Positions 6,679 through 14,342 of a DNA stretch of 17,751 nucleotides are shown here, in pieces. Position 1 is the first letter of the stretch; the number at the start of each line of letters is the position of its first letter. Below the pieces are notes generated by a model. That model made no database searches. It was not told the DNA's origin and saw only the letters and a list, made by a program, of their open reading frames with translations. This stretch comes from JASFWK01 sp050049355 (lineage in GTDB: Bacteria; Chloroflexota; Anaerolineae; B4-G1; DUEL01): positions 1-17,751 of the forward strand of contig JASFWK010000036.1 of NCBI GenBank assembly GCA_050049355.1. Reading direction: 5' to 3'. The translations under genes and the position numbers were made by a program.

Positions 6679-7746
6679 ATGAGGGAGTGGATACTCCGCT
6701 ACCGTTGGCCGATCGCTGCGGCGGCCATCGTGGCGCTCTTCCTTGCAGTCGTGCGCACCATCGCCGCTCAGCCGCCAGTGCCCCACGCCGTGATGGAGGG
6801 AGACGACTGCCTCAGCTGTCACCAGGCCGGCGCAGCCGGCGCGCCGCGCCTGGCCTGGGATCATCTGGGGCGCAGCAATGAGGACTGCGCGCGCTGTCAC
6901 GAAGTCAGCGGGATACCGGCTGGCGAGATTCCCCATCCAGTGGCCGGTCGGGAGGATTGCCTCTCCTGCCATCGCGAGGGAGTAGGCGAGACACCCAAGT
7001 TGACCAGCAATCACGTTGACTATACCAACGGTGACTGCGAGACCTGCCACTTTCTCTCTCCTACTGCAGCGGAGCCGACCGCGGTTCCCACTCCCCCCCC
7101 AGGGGAGCGTCCTGCGCCGAATGGTACAGGTGACTGTGCGGCTTGCCACCAGCTCATCTTCGCTGACGAGGAGCATGAGCTCTTCACCGGTCAGCCCGTC
7201 GGGGACGCTGATACCGGCGCCACGCTCTTCGCCCAGCTGTGCGCTACCTGCCACGGCGAGGACGGCACCACGCCGGTGGGCGACGAGGAGAGCGTGATCA
7301 ACGCAGAATCGTACTGGTCCACCCACGACGATGCAGCCATCCTCCAGGACATCGGGGCTGGGTCCCACGGCCAAATGACGGCCTTCGCTCAAGCATACGG
7401 TGGCCCGCTCTCCTGGGAAGAGATCTTGGACCTGGCCGCCTTCGTGCGTTCGTGGGGGCCGGTGGCCGTGGAAGCACCGCCCGCGGGCGACACTACCTAC
7501 GTCGACACCATCGGTCCACTGCTGACCGAGCGATGCGGGGAATGCCATGGGGGGATCGCCGGCCTGACCGTGACGGACTACGAGTCGCTCATGACCGGCT
7601 CTGACGCCGGCCCGGTGATCATGCCCGGCAGCCCGGAGGAGAGCCGAATCGTGGAGGTGCAACGGGGAGAGCATTACTCCCAGTTGGGCGAGATGGAACT
7701 GGATCTTCTGATCGAATGGATCGCAGCCGGGGCATCTGAGCAATAG
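6679..7746 (+). CDS. Heptaheme c-type cytochrome with Planctomycete-type C-terminal domain (module A)
   Basis: This 355-aa exported protein has an N-terminal signal or anchor (about residues 6-30, ending TIAAQ). Seven CxxCH heme sites begin at residues 44, 70, 94, 120, 153, 188 and 286. The first four form two copies of a diheme unit with extra conserved His at 36, 62, 86 and 112, suitable as distal ligands. After a Pro-rich linker (127-150) comes a fifth heme (153) and then a class I cytochrome c fold (about 174-262, CATCHGEDGT, with M233 in GQMTAF as probable sixth ligand). The C-terminus (about 274-350, CGECHGGIAGLTVTDYESLM...LIEWIAAGA) is of the PSCyt1 type. It probably passes electrons between the NrfD complex and an external acceptor or donor. 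GAGGAGG lies upstream of the ATG. Confidence 0.93.
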   Translation: MREWILRYRWPIAAAAIVALFLAVVRTIAAQPPVPHAVMEGDDCLSCHQAGAAGAPRLAWDHLGRSNEDCARCHEVSGIPAGEIPHPVAGREDCLSCHREGVGETPKLTSNHVDYTNGDCETCHFLSPTAAEPTAVPTPPPGERPAPNGTGDCAACHQLIFADEEHELFTGQPVGDADTGATLFAQLCATCHGEDGTTPVGDEESVINAESYWSTHDDAAILQDIGAGSHGQMTAFAQAYGGPLSWEEILDLAAFVRSWGPVAVEAPPAGDTTYVDTIGPLLTERCGECHGGIAGLTVTDYESLMTGSDAGPVIMPGSPEESRIVEVQRGEHYSQLGEMELDLLIEWIAAGASEQ

Positions 7747-7778
7747 CCCGGTGGAACAGTAATAGATTGGATCATTCT

Positions 7779-10088
7779 ATGAAACGAATAAGCCGACGAA
7801 CCTTTCTCAAGCTGGCCGGGGTGAGCGCCGCTGCAGCGGCACTCTATAAGTCGACTGGCTCCATCCTGGCCGGGCTGAACTTGATCGACCAGACATCCGC
7901 TCCCGGCGAGGAGAGGTGGGTACCCAGCATCTGTCAACTATGTCCCGCCGAGTGTGGGCTCCGAGTGCGCGTCGTGGGAGATGTAGCTGTCAAGATCAAG
8001 GGCAACCACCAGAACCCCAGCAATCAGGGCAGAACCTGCCCAAAGGGCCAGGTCGGGCTCCAACTGCTGTACAGTCCCGACCGGATACAGACACCGCTGA
8101 GGCGGGTTGGGGCAAGGGGAGAGGGCCATTGGGAGGCTATCTCATGGGACGAGGCGATAGAAGCAGTGAGTTCGCAGCTCCAGCAGCTGCGCGAGGCCGG
8201 CACCCCTGAGCGCATGGCGTTTCTCTACGATCGCCCAGTTGGTTTGCTGGGAGAGACGATCACCCATTTCTGCCAGGCTGTGGGCACACCGAACACCATA
8301 GACATCCGCTCGGATCCCCTTAGCCAAGTCGTCTCCCTCACCCAGGGATGGGCTGCCCGACCTGGCTACGATCTGGAGCGCACACGGTATCTGCTGAGCT
8401 TCAACTACCCGCTCTTGGAGTCGGCACAGCCCACGACGCGCCTGCTCGGCGCCTACAGCTTCATGCGGCGCGGCCGGCCTGGCGATCGGACCTACATGGT
8501 GCAGATTGAGCCCCGGCTATCGGTGACGGGGATCAAGGCCGACGAGTGGGTGCCTATCAAGCCGGGCACTGAGGGTCTGCTAGCCCTGGGGATGGCCTGG
8601 GTGATTCTCTACGAACACCTCTACGACTATGCCTTCGTCACCCAGCACGGCCACGGGTTCGAGGAGTGGAGAGAGGCCGTTTTGCAGAACTATCCTCCAG
8701 AGAGCGTGGCGCCCATCACCGGCGTCAGTGAGCGCGCGATCACGCGACTGGCCCGCGAGTTCGCCGACACCTCGCCAGCCCTGGCTTTGGGCGGTGACGC
8801 GGTAGGAGAGCAGACCAACGGCTTTGCCAGCCAGCTGGCCATCTACTCACTGAACGCACTGGTCGGCTCCATCGACGTACCGGGCGGCGTAATGATGCAG
8901 CGCTCGCCTCCGCTGACGCCTTGGCCTAGCCTGTCCGGGGACGACGTGGCAGCCGAGGGGCTGGCCAAGCCGCGGGTCGACAAGCCTGAGCGCTATCCCT
9001 TGGGCCACTCAGCGGTTCACCAATTGCCGCGGGCCATCCTGAACGACGATCTTTATGCGTTGGACACACTCTTGCTCTACCGCGCCAATCCCCTCTACGA
9101 ATCTCCCGACCACGAGGCGTGGCGGGAGGCACTGGAGCGGGTACCGTTCATTGTCAGCTTCGACTGCTTTGTCGAAGAGACATCCGCCTACGCGGACTAC
9201 ATCCTGCCCAATCACACCTTCCTCGAGCGATGGACCGCCGCCCCACTGCTGCCCTCACTCGGTTACCCGGTCCTGGCGTTTGGACAGCCTGCCGTGGAGC
9301 CGCTGTACGACACCCGCGCCCTCGGCGACGTACTGATCCAGCTCGTCCATCACATCGACGGCATTCCCAGGGAAAGCTTCCCCTGGGATGACTACATCAA
9401 GCTGCTGCGCTTCCGCCTTGAAGACATAGCATCCACGGGCCGCGGCACGATTCGCGCCAACGCGATCGATGCGTTCTGGGATGAGTTGGCAGAGCGAGGC
9501 GTGTGGTTCGATACCCCATACCACTTCGCGGGGGGAGATCAGAGGAACCCACCACCCTGGGAGACTGTGCTGGCCACGCCTTCGGGGAAGTTCGAGTTCG
9601 TGCCCCAGGGGCTTCGAGAGCAGCTCTCGCTGTCGCCGCCCTACTACGAACTCCCGCGTTACGTCGGCGAGGCGGAGGAGTATCCCTTTCACTTACAGCT
9701 CTGCAGGCTGATGGCCCAGGCAGGCGGACCAGGGGGGAGCAATCTGCCCCATCTGCACGAACTCTATGGGGTGCATATCAAGCAGATGTGGGGCAACTGG
9801 GTGGAAATCAACCCCGACATAGCCCACGAATTGGGCATCGAAGACCACGACGAGGTGTGGGTCGAGTCGCCAACGGGCAGGATTCGACTCCCGGCACGGC
9901 TCTATCCCGGCGCCCGTCCCGACACGGTGTCCATCCCCGCGGGGCTGGGGCACACCGTCGGCGGGCGGTGGTCTGCAGGAATTGGCAGCAACCCAGAAAC
10001 CCTGATCGGCAACCAGCATATTGATGAGCTGACTGGCTTGCTGGCCCGGCAGGGCGTACGGGTCAAGGTATACAAAGCGGAAGGATAG
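7779..10088 (+). CDS. Molybdopterin-family oxidoreductase, Tat-exported (module B)
   Basis: This 769-aa diverged paralogue of the protein encoded at 1334 is collinear with it over its length. It has a near-consensus Tat signal (SRRTFLKLAG, residues 5-14). The [4Fe-4S] site is C52-x2-C55-x3-C59-x27-C87 followed by CPKGQ. Matching landmarks are KADEWVPIKPG, NALVGSIDVPGG, DYILPNHTFLERW and the C-terminal NWVEINPDIAHELGIEDHDEVWVESPTGRI. At the Mo-ligand position it has Asp179 (with a one-residue gap relative to module A) and no Cys, SeCys or Ser. I chose ATG 7779, which puts the twin Arg five residues in; an in-frame TTG at 7767 is possible, and neither has a strong ribosome site. Only 32 nt separate it from the module A cytochrome, so it probably lies on the same transcript. 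Confidence 0.92.
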   Translation: MKRISRRTFLKLAGVSAAAAALYKSTGSILAGLNLIDQTSAPGEERWVPSICQLCPAECGLRVRVVGDVAVKIKGNHQNPSNQGRTCPKGQVGLQLLYSPDRIQTPLRRVGARGEGHWEAISWDEAIEAVSSQLQQLREAGTPERMAFLYDRPVGLLGETITHFCQAVGTPNTIDIRSDPLSQVVSLTQGWAARPGYDLERTRYLLSFNYPLLESAQPTTRLLGAYSFMRRGRPGDRTYMVQIEPRLSVTGIKADEWVPIKPGTEGLLALGMAWVILYEHLYDYAFVTQHGHGFEEWREAVLQNYPPESVAPITGVSERAITRLAREFADTSPALALGGDAVGEQTNGFASQLAIYSLNALVGSIDVPGGVMMQRSPPLTPWPSLSGDDVAAEGLAKPRVDKPERYPLGHSAVHQLPRAILNDDLYALDTLLLYRANPLYESPDHEAWREALERVPFIVSFDCFVEETSAYADYILPNHTFLERWTAAPLLPSLGYPVLAFGQPAVEPLYDTRALGDVLIQLVHHIDGIPRESFPWDDYIKLLRFRLEDIASTGRGTIRANAIDAFWDELAERGVWFDTPYHFAGGDQRNPPPWETVLATPSGKFEFVPQGLREQLSLSPPYYELPRYVGEAEEYPFHLQLCRLMAQAGGPGGSNLPHLHELYGVHIKQMWGNWVEINPDIAHELGIEDHDEVWVESPTGRIRLPARLYPGARPDTVSIPAGLGHTVGGRWSAGIGSNPETLIGNQHIDELTGLLARQGVRVKVYKAEG

Positions 10089-10095
10089 ATCTAGT

Positions 10096-10785
10096 ATGCC
10101 AAGATGGGGAATGGTCATCGATCTCGACAAGTGCACCGGTTGTCAGTCGTGTAGCGTCGCCTGCCGGGTTGAGAACAACGTACCCTTTGCCGGCCAGGAG
10201 GGGGCAGAGTCAAGTCGGGTGAAATGGTGGCACAAAGTATTGCGCTTCGTGGAAGGGGAATACCCCAACGTGCATATCACGCTTCTCCCCCGGCCATGCC
10301 AACACTGCGAGAAGCCCCCTTGCGTGAATGTCTGCCCGGTGGGGGCGACCTACAAGAACGAGGAGGGAGTGGTGGTGATGGACTACAATCGCTGCATCGG
10401 CTGCCGCTTCTGCTGTTCGGCCTGCCCGTACACGGTGCGTCACTTCAACTGGTACTCCCCTGAATTCCCAGAGAGAATGGAGGCCGCCCTCAACCCGGAT
10501 GTGCCCATTCGACCGCACGGGGTGGTGGAAAAGTGCACCTTCTGCATTCACCGACTGGAGGAGGCCAAGCGTAGAGCCGCCGAGGAGGGACGTGAGTTGT
10601 CGAACGCCGAGTTGGTGAATCTGCCAGCCTGCAACGAGGCCTGCCCAGCCTCTGCCCGTTACTTCGGTGATCTGGACGATCCGGGGAGTACCGTCTCGCA
10701 GCTGGCGCACAGCTCACGAGCCTTCAGACTGTTGGAAGAGCTGGGCACCTTCCCCAAGGTATACTACCTGAAAGAGATAAGTTAG
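10096..10785 (+). CDS. Four-cluster [4Fe-4S] ferredoxin subunit (module B)
   Basis: This 229-aa homologue of the protein encoded at 3678 begins with the same MPRWGMVIDLDKCTGCQSC. Cluster cysteines are C13-16-19-23, C68-71-76-80, C100-103-106-110, C147-150 and C179-183. One extra Cys (107) makes a CC pair in CIGCRFCCSAC, where module A has Thr. There is no signal peptide; it is expected to be exported bound to the Tat-bearing subunit encoded 7 nt upstream and to relay electrons to the NrfD subunit encoded 21 nt downstream. Confidence 0.95.
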   Translation: MPRWGMVIDLDKCTGCQSCSVACRVENNVPFAGQEGAESSRVKWWHKVLRFVEGEYPNVHITLLPRPCQHCEKPPCVNVCPVGATYKNEEGVVVMDYNRCIGCRFCCSACPYTVRHFNWYSPEFPERMEAALNPDVPIRPHGVVEKCTFCIHRLEEAKRRAAEEGRELSNAELVNLPACNEACPASARYFGDLDDPGSTVSQLAHSSRAFRLLEELGTFPKVYYLKEIS

Positions 10786-10806
10786 CTGCAGTGGAAGAGA
10801 TGACAT

Positions 10807-12147
10807 ATGCCACCTGATAGCCCCGGCGTGCGAGAGCGAACTTCGATGGACCGGAAGGAGAACCCAGACGCAATCCTGTACGAGCCACTCCAGCGTACCG
10901 GATGGAAGTTCTGGGTGCTCGTGTCCGTCCTGGTATACATCATTGTGTTTGGCGTCACTGCCTATTACCGCCAATTCACCCAGGGGCTAGGCGTCACCGG
11001 CCTGAACTACCCGGTCTACTGGGGAATGTACATCATCAACACGATCTTCTTCATCGCCGTCAGTTACGGCGGCACGCTCACCTCCGCCATTCTGCGAATC
11101 TTTGGCGTCCGGTGGCGAGTGCCGATCACCCGAGCCGCTGAGGTAATGACAGCCTGTACGCTCTCCATCGGGGCGGTGAACATCGTTCTGGACATGGGAC
11201 GACCCGATCGGGTGATCCATCTGATCCTGTATGGCCGCTACCAATCCCCCATCGTATGGGACTTCTACGCTGTCAGCCTGTACATGATCTGCAGTCTCAT
11301 CTACCTCTACCTGCCACTCATACCGGATATCGCCGAGCTGAAGGAGCGGTTTCCTCACCGCAGGTGGCTCTACAGGCCACTCTCGCTGGGCTGGACAGGC
11401 ACTGCACAGCAGAGAAAGCGGCTGGACAGAGTCATCGATATCATGGCCGTTACGATGGTTCCCATCGCCGTGGCAGTACACACCGTTCTTTCATACCTGT
11501 TCGCGTTGACTGTGCAGCCGATGTGGCACAGCACGCTTATGGGACCTTACTTTGTGATGGGGGCGATCTACAGTGGTATGGCCGGGCTAGTTATCGTCAT
11601 GGCGCTTCTCCGGCGCTTCCTGCATCTGGAGCGCTACCTCCGCCCCAAGCATTTCAACTACATGGGACTGATGATTCTGGGTATGACATCTGTTTGGCTC
11701 TATTTCACCTTCTCGGAGTACATCACCACCTACTATGGCCAAGAGCCGACACACCTAGCCGTGTTCGCGGCCAAGTTCTTCGGTGAGTTCGCGCCGTTTT
11801 TCTGGGCTCAGGTCGTGCTGTGCCTGATCGTTCCCGCCCTGCTGCTGAGCTTCCGCCGCACGCGTACGGTTGCAGGAACAGTCACCGCAAGCACCCTGAT
11901 TCTGGTCGGCATGTGGCTAGAGCGTTTCCTGATCATCATCCCTACGCTCACCCATCCCCGCCTGCCGGCCGACCTGCCCTTCACTATCGGCAGATACCAG
12001 CCCTCGGGCACTGAATGGACGCTCATGGCTGCCAGCATAGCGGCCATCGCACTGCTGTATCTGATATTCATCAAGTTGTTTCCTATCGTACCCGTCTGGG
12101 AGATCCGCGAAGAACGAGAACGGGAGGAAAGAGGATTAACAGAATAG
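10807..12147 (+). CDS. NrfD/PsrC-family integral membrane quinone oxidoreductase subunit (10 TM, module B)
   Basis: This 446-aa paralogue of the protein encoded at 4371 has about ten hydrophobic helices and the same signatures: AVHTVLSYLFALTVQPMWHS, GPYFVMGAIYSGMAG, FSEYITTYYGQEP, and LVGMWLERFLIIIPTLTHPR. It carries a longer hydrophilic N-terminus (about 30 residues). GGAAGAGA about 6 nt before ATG 10807 supports this start; an in-frame Met at residue 14 is an alternative. The C-terminus is charged (EIREEREREERG), unlike module A. Its role is presumably the quinone site and membrane anchor of the module B complex. Confidence 0.92.
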   Translation: MPPDSPGVRERTSMDRKENPDAILYEPLQRTGWKFWVLVSVLVYIIVFGVTAYYRQFTQGLGVTGLNYPVYWGMYIINTIFFIAVSYGGTLTSAILRIFGVRWRVPITRAAEVMTACTLSIGAVNIVLDMGRPDRVIHLILYGRYQSPIVWDFYAVSLYMICSLIYLYLPLIPDIAELKERFPHRRWLYRPLSLGWTGTAQQRKRLDRVIDIMAVTMVPIAVAVHTVLSYLFALTVQPMWHSTLMGPYFVMGAIYSGMAGLVIVMALLRRFLHLERYLRPKHFNYMGLMILGMTSVWLYFTFSEYITTYYGQEPTHLAVFAAKFFGEFAPFFWAQVVLCLIVPALLLSFRRTRTVAGTVTASTLILVGMWLERFLIIIPTLTHPRLPADLPFTIGRYQPSGTEWTLMAASIAAIALLYLIFIKLFPIVPVWEIREEREREERGLTE

Positions 12148-12235
12148 AGAGTCACCAGAACCCAAGGAGCTATCCAAACCTACGCTGGCCCACTGATTCA
12201 GCTGGGCTGCGCAAACTGTTCGAAGGAGGAATACG
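12148..12235 (+). other. 88-nt spacer where module A has the 54-aa gene
   Basis: This is the longest gap within the 12-gene run. I see no open frame or resemblance to the small TM protein. A weak hairpin (GCCCA 12188-12192 with TGGGC 12203-12207, 10-nt loop) is present, followed by the strong ribosome site GAAGGAGG of the next gene. It may be an mRNA-processing or attenuation site; the evidence is thin. Confidence 0.4.
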
Positions 12236-13015
12236 ATGGATCAACTGATAGGCCTGCTGCCGATCATTTTCCCAGCCGCCATCCTGTTCGGACTGATCGT
12301 CATCCCTGCCATCAAGATCGTGTACCAGTACCAGCGCGGCGTGCTGTTCCGGTTCGGTAGGTTCGTAGGCATACGGGAACCGGGCCTCAACCTGATCCTG
12401 CCTTGGATCGACAGTCTGATCAAGGTCGATCTGCGGACCCGGACGGTGATCCTGAACCCCCAGGAGGTCATCACTCGAGACAACGTCACCGTCCATGTGG
12501 ACGCGGTCGTGTACTTCAACGTGTTCGACCCCAAGCGCGCAGTGATCCAGGTTGAAGACTACGCGGTAGCCACCGAGCAGCTGGCCCTGACCACGCTGCG
12601 GAGCGTACTGGGCCAGTCGGACCTCGACGAGCTCCTATCCCATCGGGAACGGATCAACGAGCGATTACGGGACATTATCGATGAACACACAGAGGAGCCG
12701 TGGGGAGTGATGGTCACCCTGGTTGAGGTCAGGGATGTCCTGCTGCCGGAGCTTATGCAGCGCGCCATGGCCCGCCAGGCTGAGGCCGAGCGAGAGAAAC
12801 GCGCCAAGATCATCCACGCCGAGGGCGAGTTTGCAGCAGCCAAGAAGCTTGTCCAGGCAGGCCAGATGATCGCCGGGGAGCCGGTGAGCCTGCAGCTGCG
12901 CTATCTGCAGACGCTGGTGGAGATGGCGGGTGAACAAACAAGCACCATCATACCCATCCCCCTGGACATCGCTAATGCATTGACCTCACTCGTAGGGTCC
13001 AAGGACAAGACCTAG
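12236..13015 (+). CDS. SPFH/stomatin-like protein (slipin, module B)
   Basis: This 259-aa paralogue of the protein encoded at 5875 is visibly among the best-conserved pairs in the duplication. It has an N-terminal helix (about residues 6-24) and an SPFH domain with YQRGVLFRFGRF, EPGLNLILPWIDSLIKVDLR, the shared block VITRDNVTVHVDAVVYF, and LRSVLGQSDLDELL. The charged helix (RQAEAEREKRAKIIHAEGEFAAAKKL) and the ending LRYLQTLVEMAGEQTSTIIPIPL match module A. Retention of an SPFH gene in both modules implies a functional tie to the oxidoreductase rather than a chance neighbour. No NfeD partner is present. Confidence 0.95.
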   Translation: MDQLIGLLPIIFPAAILFGLIVIPAIKIVYQYQRGVLFRFGRFVGIREPGLNLILPWIDSLIKVDLRTRTVILNPQEVITRDNVTVHVDAVVYFNVFDPKRAVIQVEDYAVATEQLALTTLRSVLGQSDLDELLSHRERINERLRDIIDEHTEEPWGVMVTLVEVRDVLLPELMQRAMARQAEAEREKRAKIIHAEGEFAAAKKLVQAGQMIAGEPVSLQLRYLQTLVEMAGEQTSTIIPIPLDIANALTSLVGSKDKT

Positions 13016-13024
13016 GAGAAGAGA

Positions 13025-14083
13025 ATGAGAAGCCGGATACGCCGTTACCGCTGGGCAATTGCCGCGATCGTCCTCTCAGTGGCCCTCTTGGCGATCGTGG
13101 GGATTACGGCGGCCCAGCCGCCCATACCCCACGGAGTCCTGACGGGGGACGACTGTCTTAGTTGCCACGAGGCCGGCGTGGCCGGTGCGCGTCGGTTATC
13201 CCGTGACCACATAGGACGCCGCAACGAAGACTGCACGACATGCCACGAACCCTCGGGCGCACTCGCGATCGACATCCCCCACCCGGTGGAGGGGCGACAG
13301 GACTGTATCTCGTGCCACAGCGAGGGGATAGGCACTATACTGCCCAGGAGTCACCTGAACCGCACGAACGATATGTGCCTGGAGTGTCATCTTCCCTCTC
13401 CCTCTGCAGCGCAGCCTACTCCAACTCCGCCGTCCACGTCTCAGATGCCCCCAATCCCTGCAGGCGAAGGAACCTGCGCCACCTGCCATCAGCGGCATCT
13501 GACTGAAGAGGAGCACGGCCTGTTCACCAGCCAGCCTATAGGTGACGCCGAGGCCGGCGCAGCATCCTTCGCCGAGTTGTGCGAGAGCTGCCACGGAGAG
13601 GACGGCACTACCGCGGTGGGTGACCAAGGGAGTGTCATCAGCTCAGAAGCATACTTGAGCACTCACGATGACGCCGACATCCTGAAGGACATCGGCATCG
13701 GCTCCCACGGCGAGGCGACTGCCTTTGCCCAAGAGTACGGGGGCCCTCTCTCCTGGGAGGAGATCTTGGATCTGGCAGCCTTCGTGCGATCGTGGGGCTC
13801 ATACTCCGGCGCACCTTCCGAGGGAGAACTTACCTATCCCGACACCATCGCCCCACTGTTGGCCGAGCGCTGCGGGGAATGCCATGGGGGGATCGCCGGC
13901 TTGACCGTGACCGACTATGAGTCAGTGATGACCGGAGGTGACTCCGGTCCCGCGGTCGTGCCTGGCAGCCCGGACGAGAGCCCAATCGTCGAGGTGCAGC
14001 GAGAAGGGCACTACGCCCAGTTGAGCGAAATGGAGCTGAATCTCCTGATCGAATGGATCGCCGGCGGCGCACTCGAGCGGTGA
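13025..14083 (+). CDS. Heptaheme c-type cytochrome with Planctomycete-type C-terminal domain (module B)
   Basis: This 352-aa paralogue of the protein encoded at 6679 has a signal or anchor at about residues 9-30. CxxCH sites start at residues 44, 70, 94, 118, 151, 186 and 283. The order of diheme units, Pro-rich linker, class I-like domain and PSCyt1-like end is unchanged. A notable change is that the probable Met heme ligand of the class I domain (GQMTAF in module A) is Ala here (GEATAF, A231), so that heme may be five-coordinate or use another ligand. Stretches of the C-terminal coding DNA are nearly identical to module A. AGGAGAAGAG lies just upstream of the ATG, 9 nt after the SPFH gene. 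Confidence 0.93.
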   Translation: MRSRIRRYRWAIAAIVLSVALLAIVGITAAQPPIPHGVLTGDDCLSCHEAGVAGARRLSRDHIGRRNEDCTTCHEPSGALAIDIPHPVEGRQDCISCHSEGIGTILPRSHLNRTNDMCLECHLPSPSAAQPTPTPPSTSQMPPIPAGEGTCATCHQRHLTEEEHGLFTSQPIGDAEAGAASFAELCESCHGEDGTTAVGDQGSVISSEAYLSTHDDADILKDIGIGSHGEATAFAQEYGGPLSWEEILDLAAFVRSWGSYSGAPSEGELTYPDTIAPLLAERCGECHGGIAGLTVTDYESVMTGGDSGPAVVPGSPDESPIVEVQREGHYAQLSEMELNLLIEWIAGGALER

Positions 14084-14108
14084 CCTAGTCAAGAAAGGGG
14101 GAAGACCC

Positions 14109-14342
14109 ATGCGCGCCTATGTCCTTATCAAGACTCACGTGGGCGACATATACCCAGCGCTGGGAATCCTGCACCGCACCGACGGCGTGCTCTCCGCTCA
14201 CGCCACCTTCGGACCGTACGACATCATCGCTCTGGTGGAAGCGGATGGTCTTGAGGAGCTGAGCGACCTCATAGCGCGGCAACTCCACGGCATCTCTGAG
14301 ATCATTGACACCACGACGTGCATCCTTCTGGGCAAGCAATAG
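14109..14342 (+). CDS. Stand-alone Lrp/AsnC ligand-binding (RAM) domain protein
   Basis: This 77-aa protein corresponds to the effector-binding domain of Lrp/AsnC regulators, without the DNA-binding helix-turn-helix. The beta-alpha-beta-beta-alpha-beta pattern is readable: AYVLIKTHVG, the turn THE-like FGPYDIIALVEAD, EELSDLIARQL, and the last strand TTTCILLG. Stand-alone RAM proteins exist in many bacteria and archaea; they usually bind amino acids or other small molecules as oligomers. AAAGGGGGAAGA upstream supports the ATG. It lies 25 nt after the module B cytochrome, so it is likely the last gene of the long operon. It may sense a metabolite or modify a full-length Lrp partner encoded elsewhere; that part is inference. 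Confidence 0.85.
   Translation: MRAYVLIKTHVGDIYPALGILHRTDGVLSAHATFGPYDIIALVEADGLEELSDLIARQLHGISEIIDTTTCILLGKQ

Larger units (their letters stand above)
1334..7746 (+). repeat. Tandem module A (ancient duplication unit 1)
   Basis: The gene order is Mo-type, Fe-S, NrfD, 54-aa TM, SPFH, heptaheme cytochrome, and each large gene has a homologue in the same order in 7779-14083. Proteins align end to end. DNA is diverged overall, with short near-identical patches in the cytochrome genes. Confidence 0.9.
7779..14083 (+). repeat. Tandem module B (ancient duplication unit 2)
   Basis: The gene order is Mo-type, Fe-S, NrfD, SPFH, heptaheme cytochrome. It is the same as module A but lacks the 54-aa gene. 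The start-to-start distance between units is about 6.4 kb. No terminator is visible in the 32-nt junction, so co-transcription with module A is likely. Confidence 0.9.

Noticed and set aside
6085..7743. A 552-codon open frame on the minus strand across the SPFH and cytochrome genes
   Set aside because: It lies opposite two certain genes, has no family motifs and a low-complexity His/Gly/Arg-rich composition; it is an antisense shadow of GC-rich codons.
7767..7778. TTG start four codons upstream for the module B Mo-type gene
   Set aside because: ATG 7779 is more usual and keeps the Tat motif near the N-terminus; no strong ribosome site favours the TTG, though it cannot be excluded.
1334..10088. 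Selenocysteine at the Mo site of either oxidoreductase
   Set aside because: No in-frame TGA occurs near the ligand region in either gene; the position reads as Asp.
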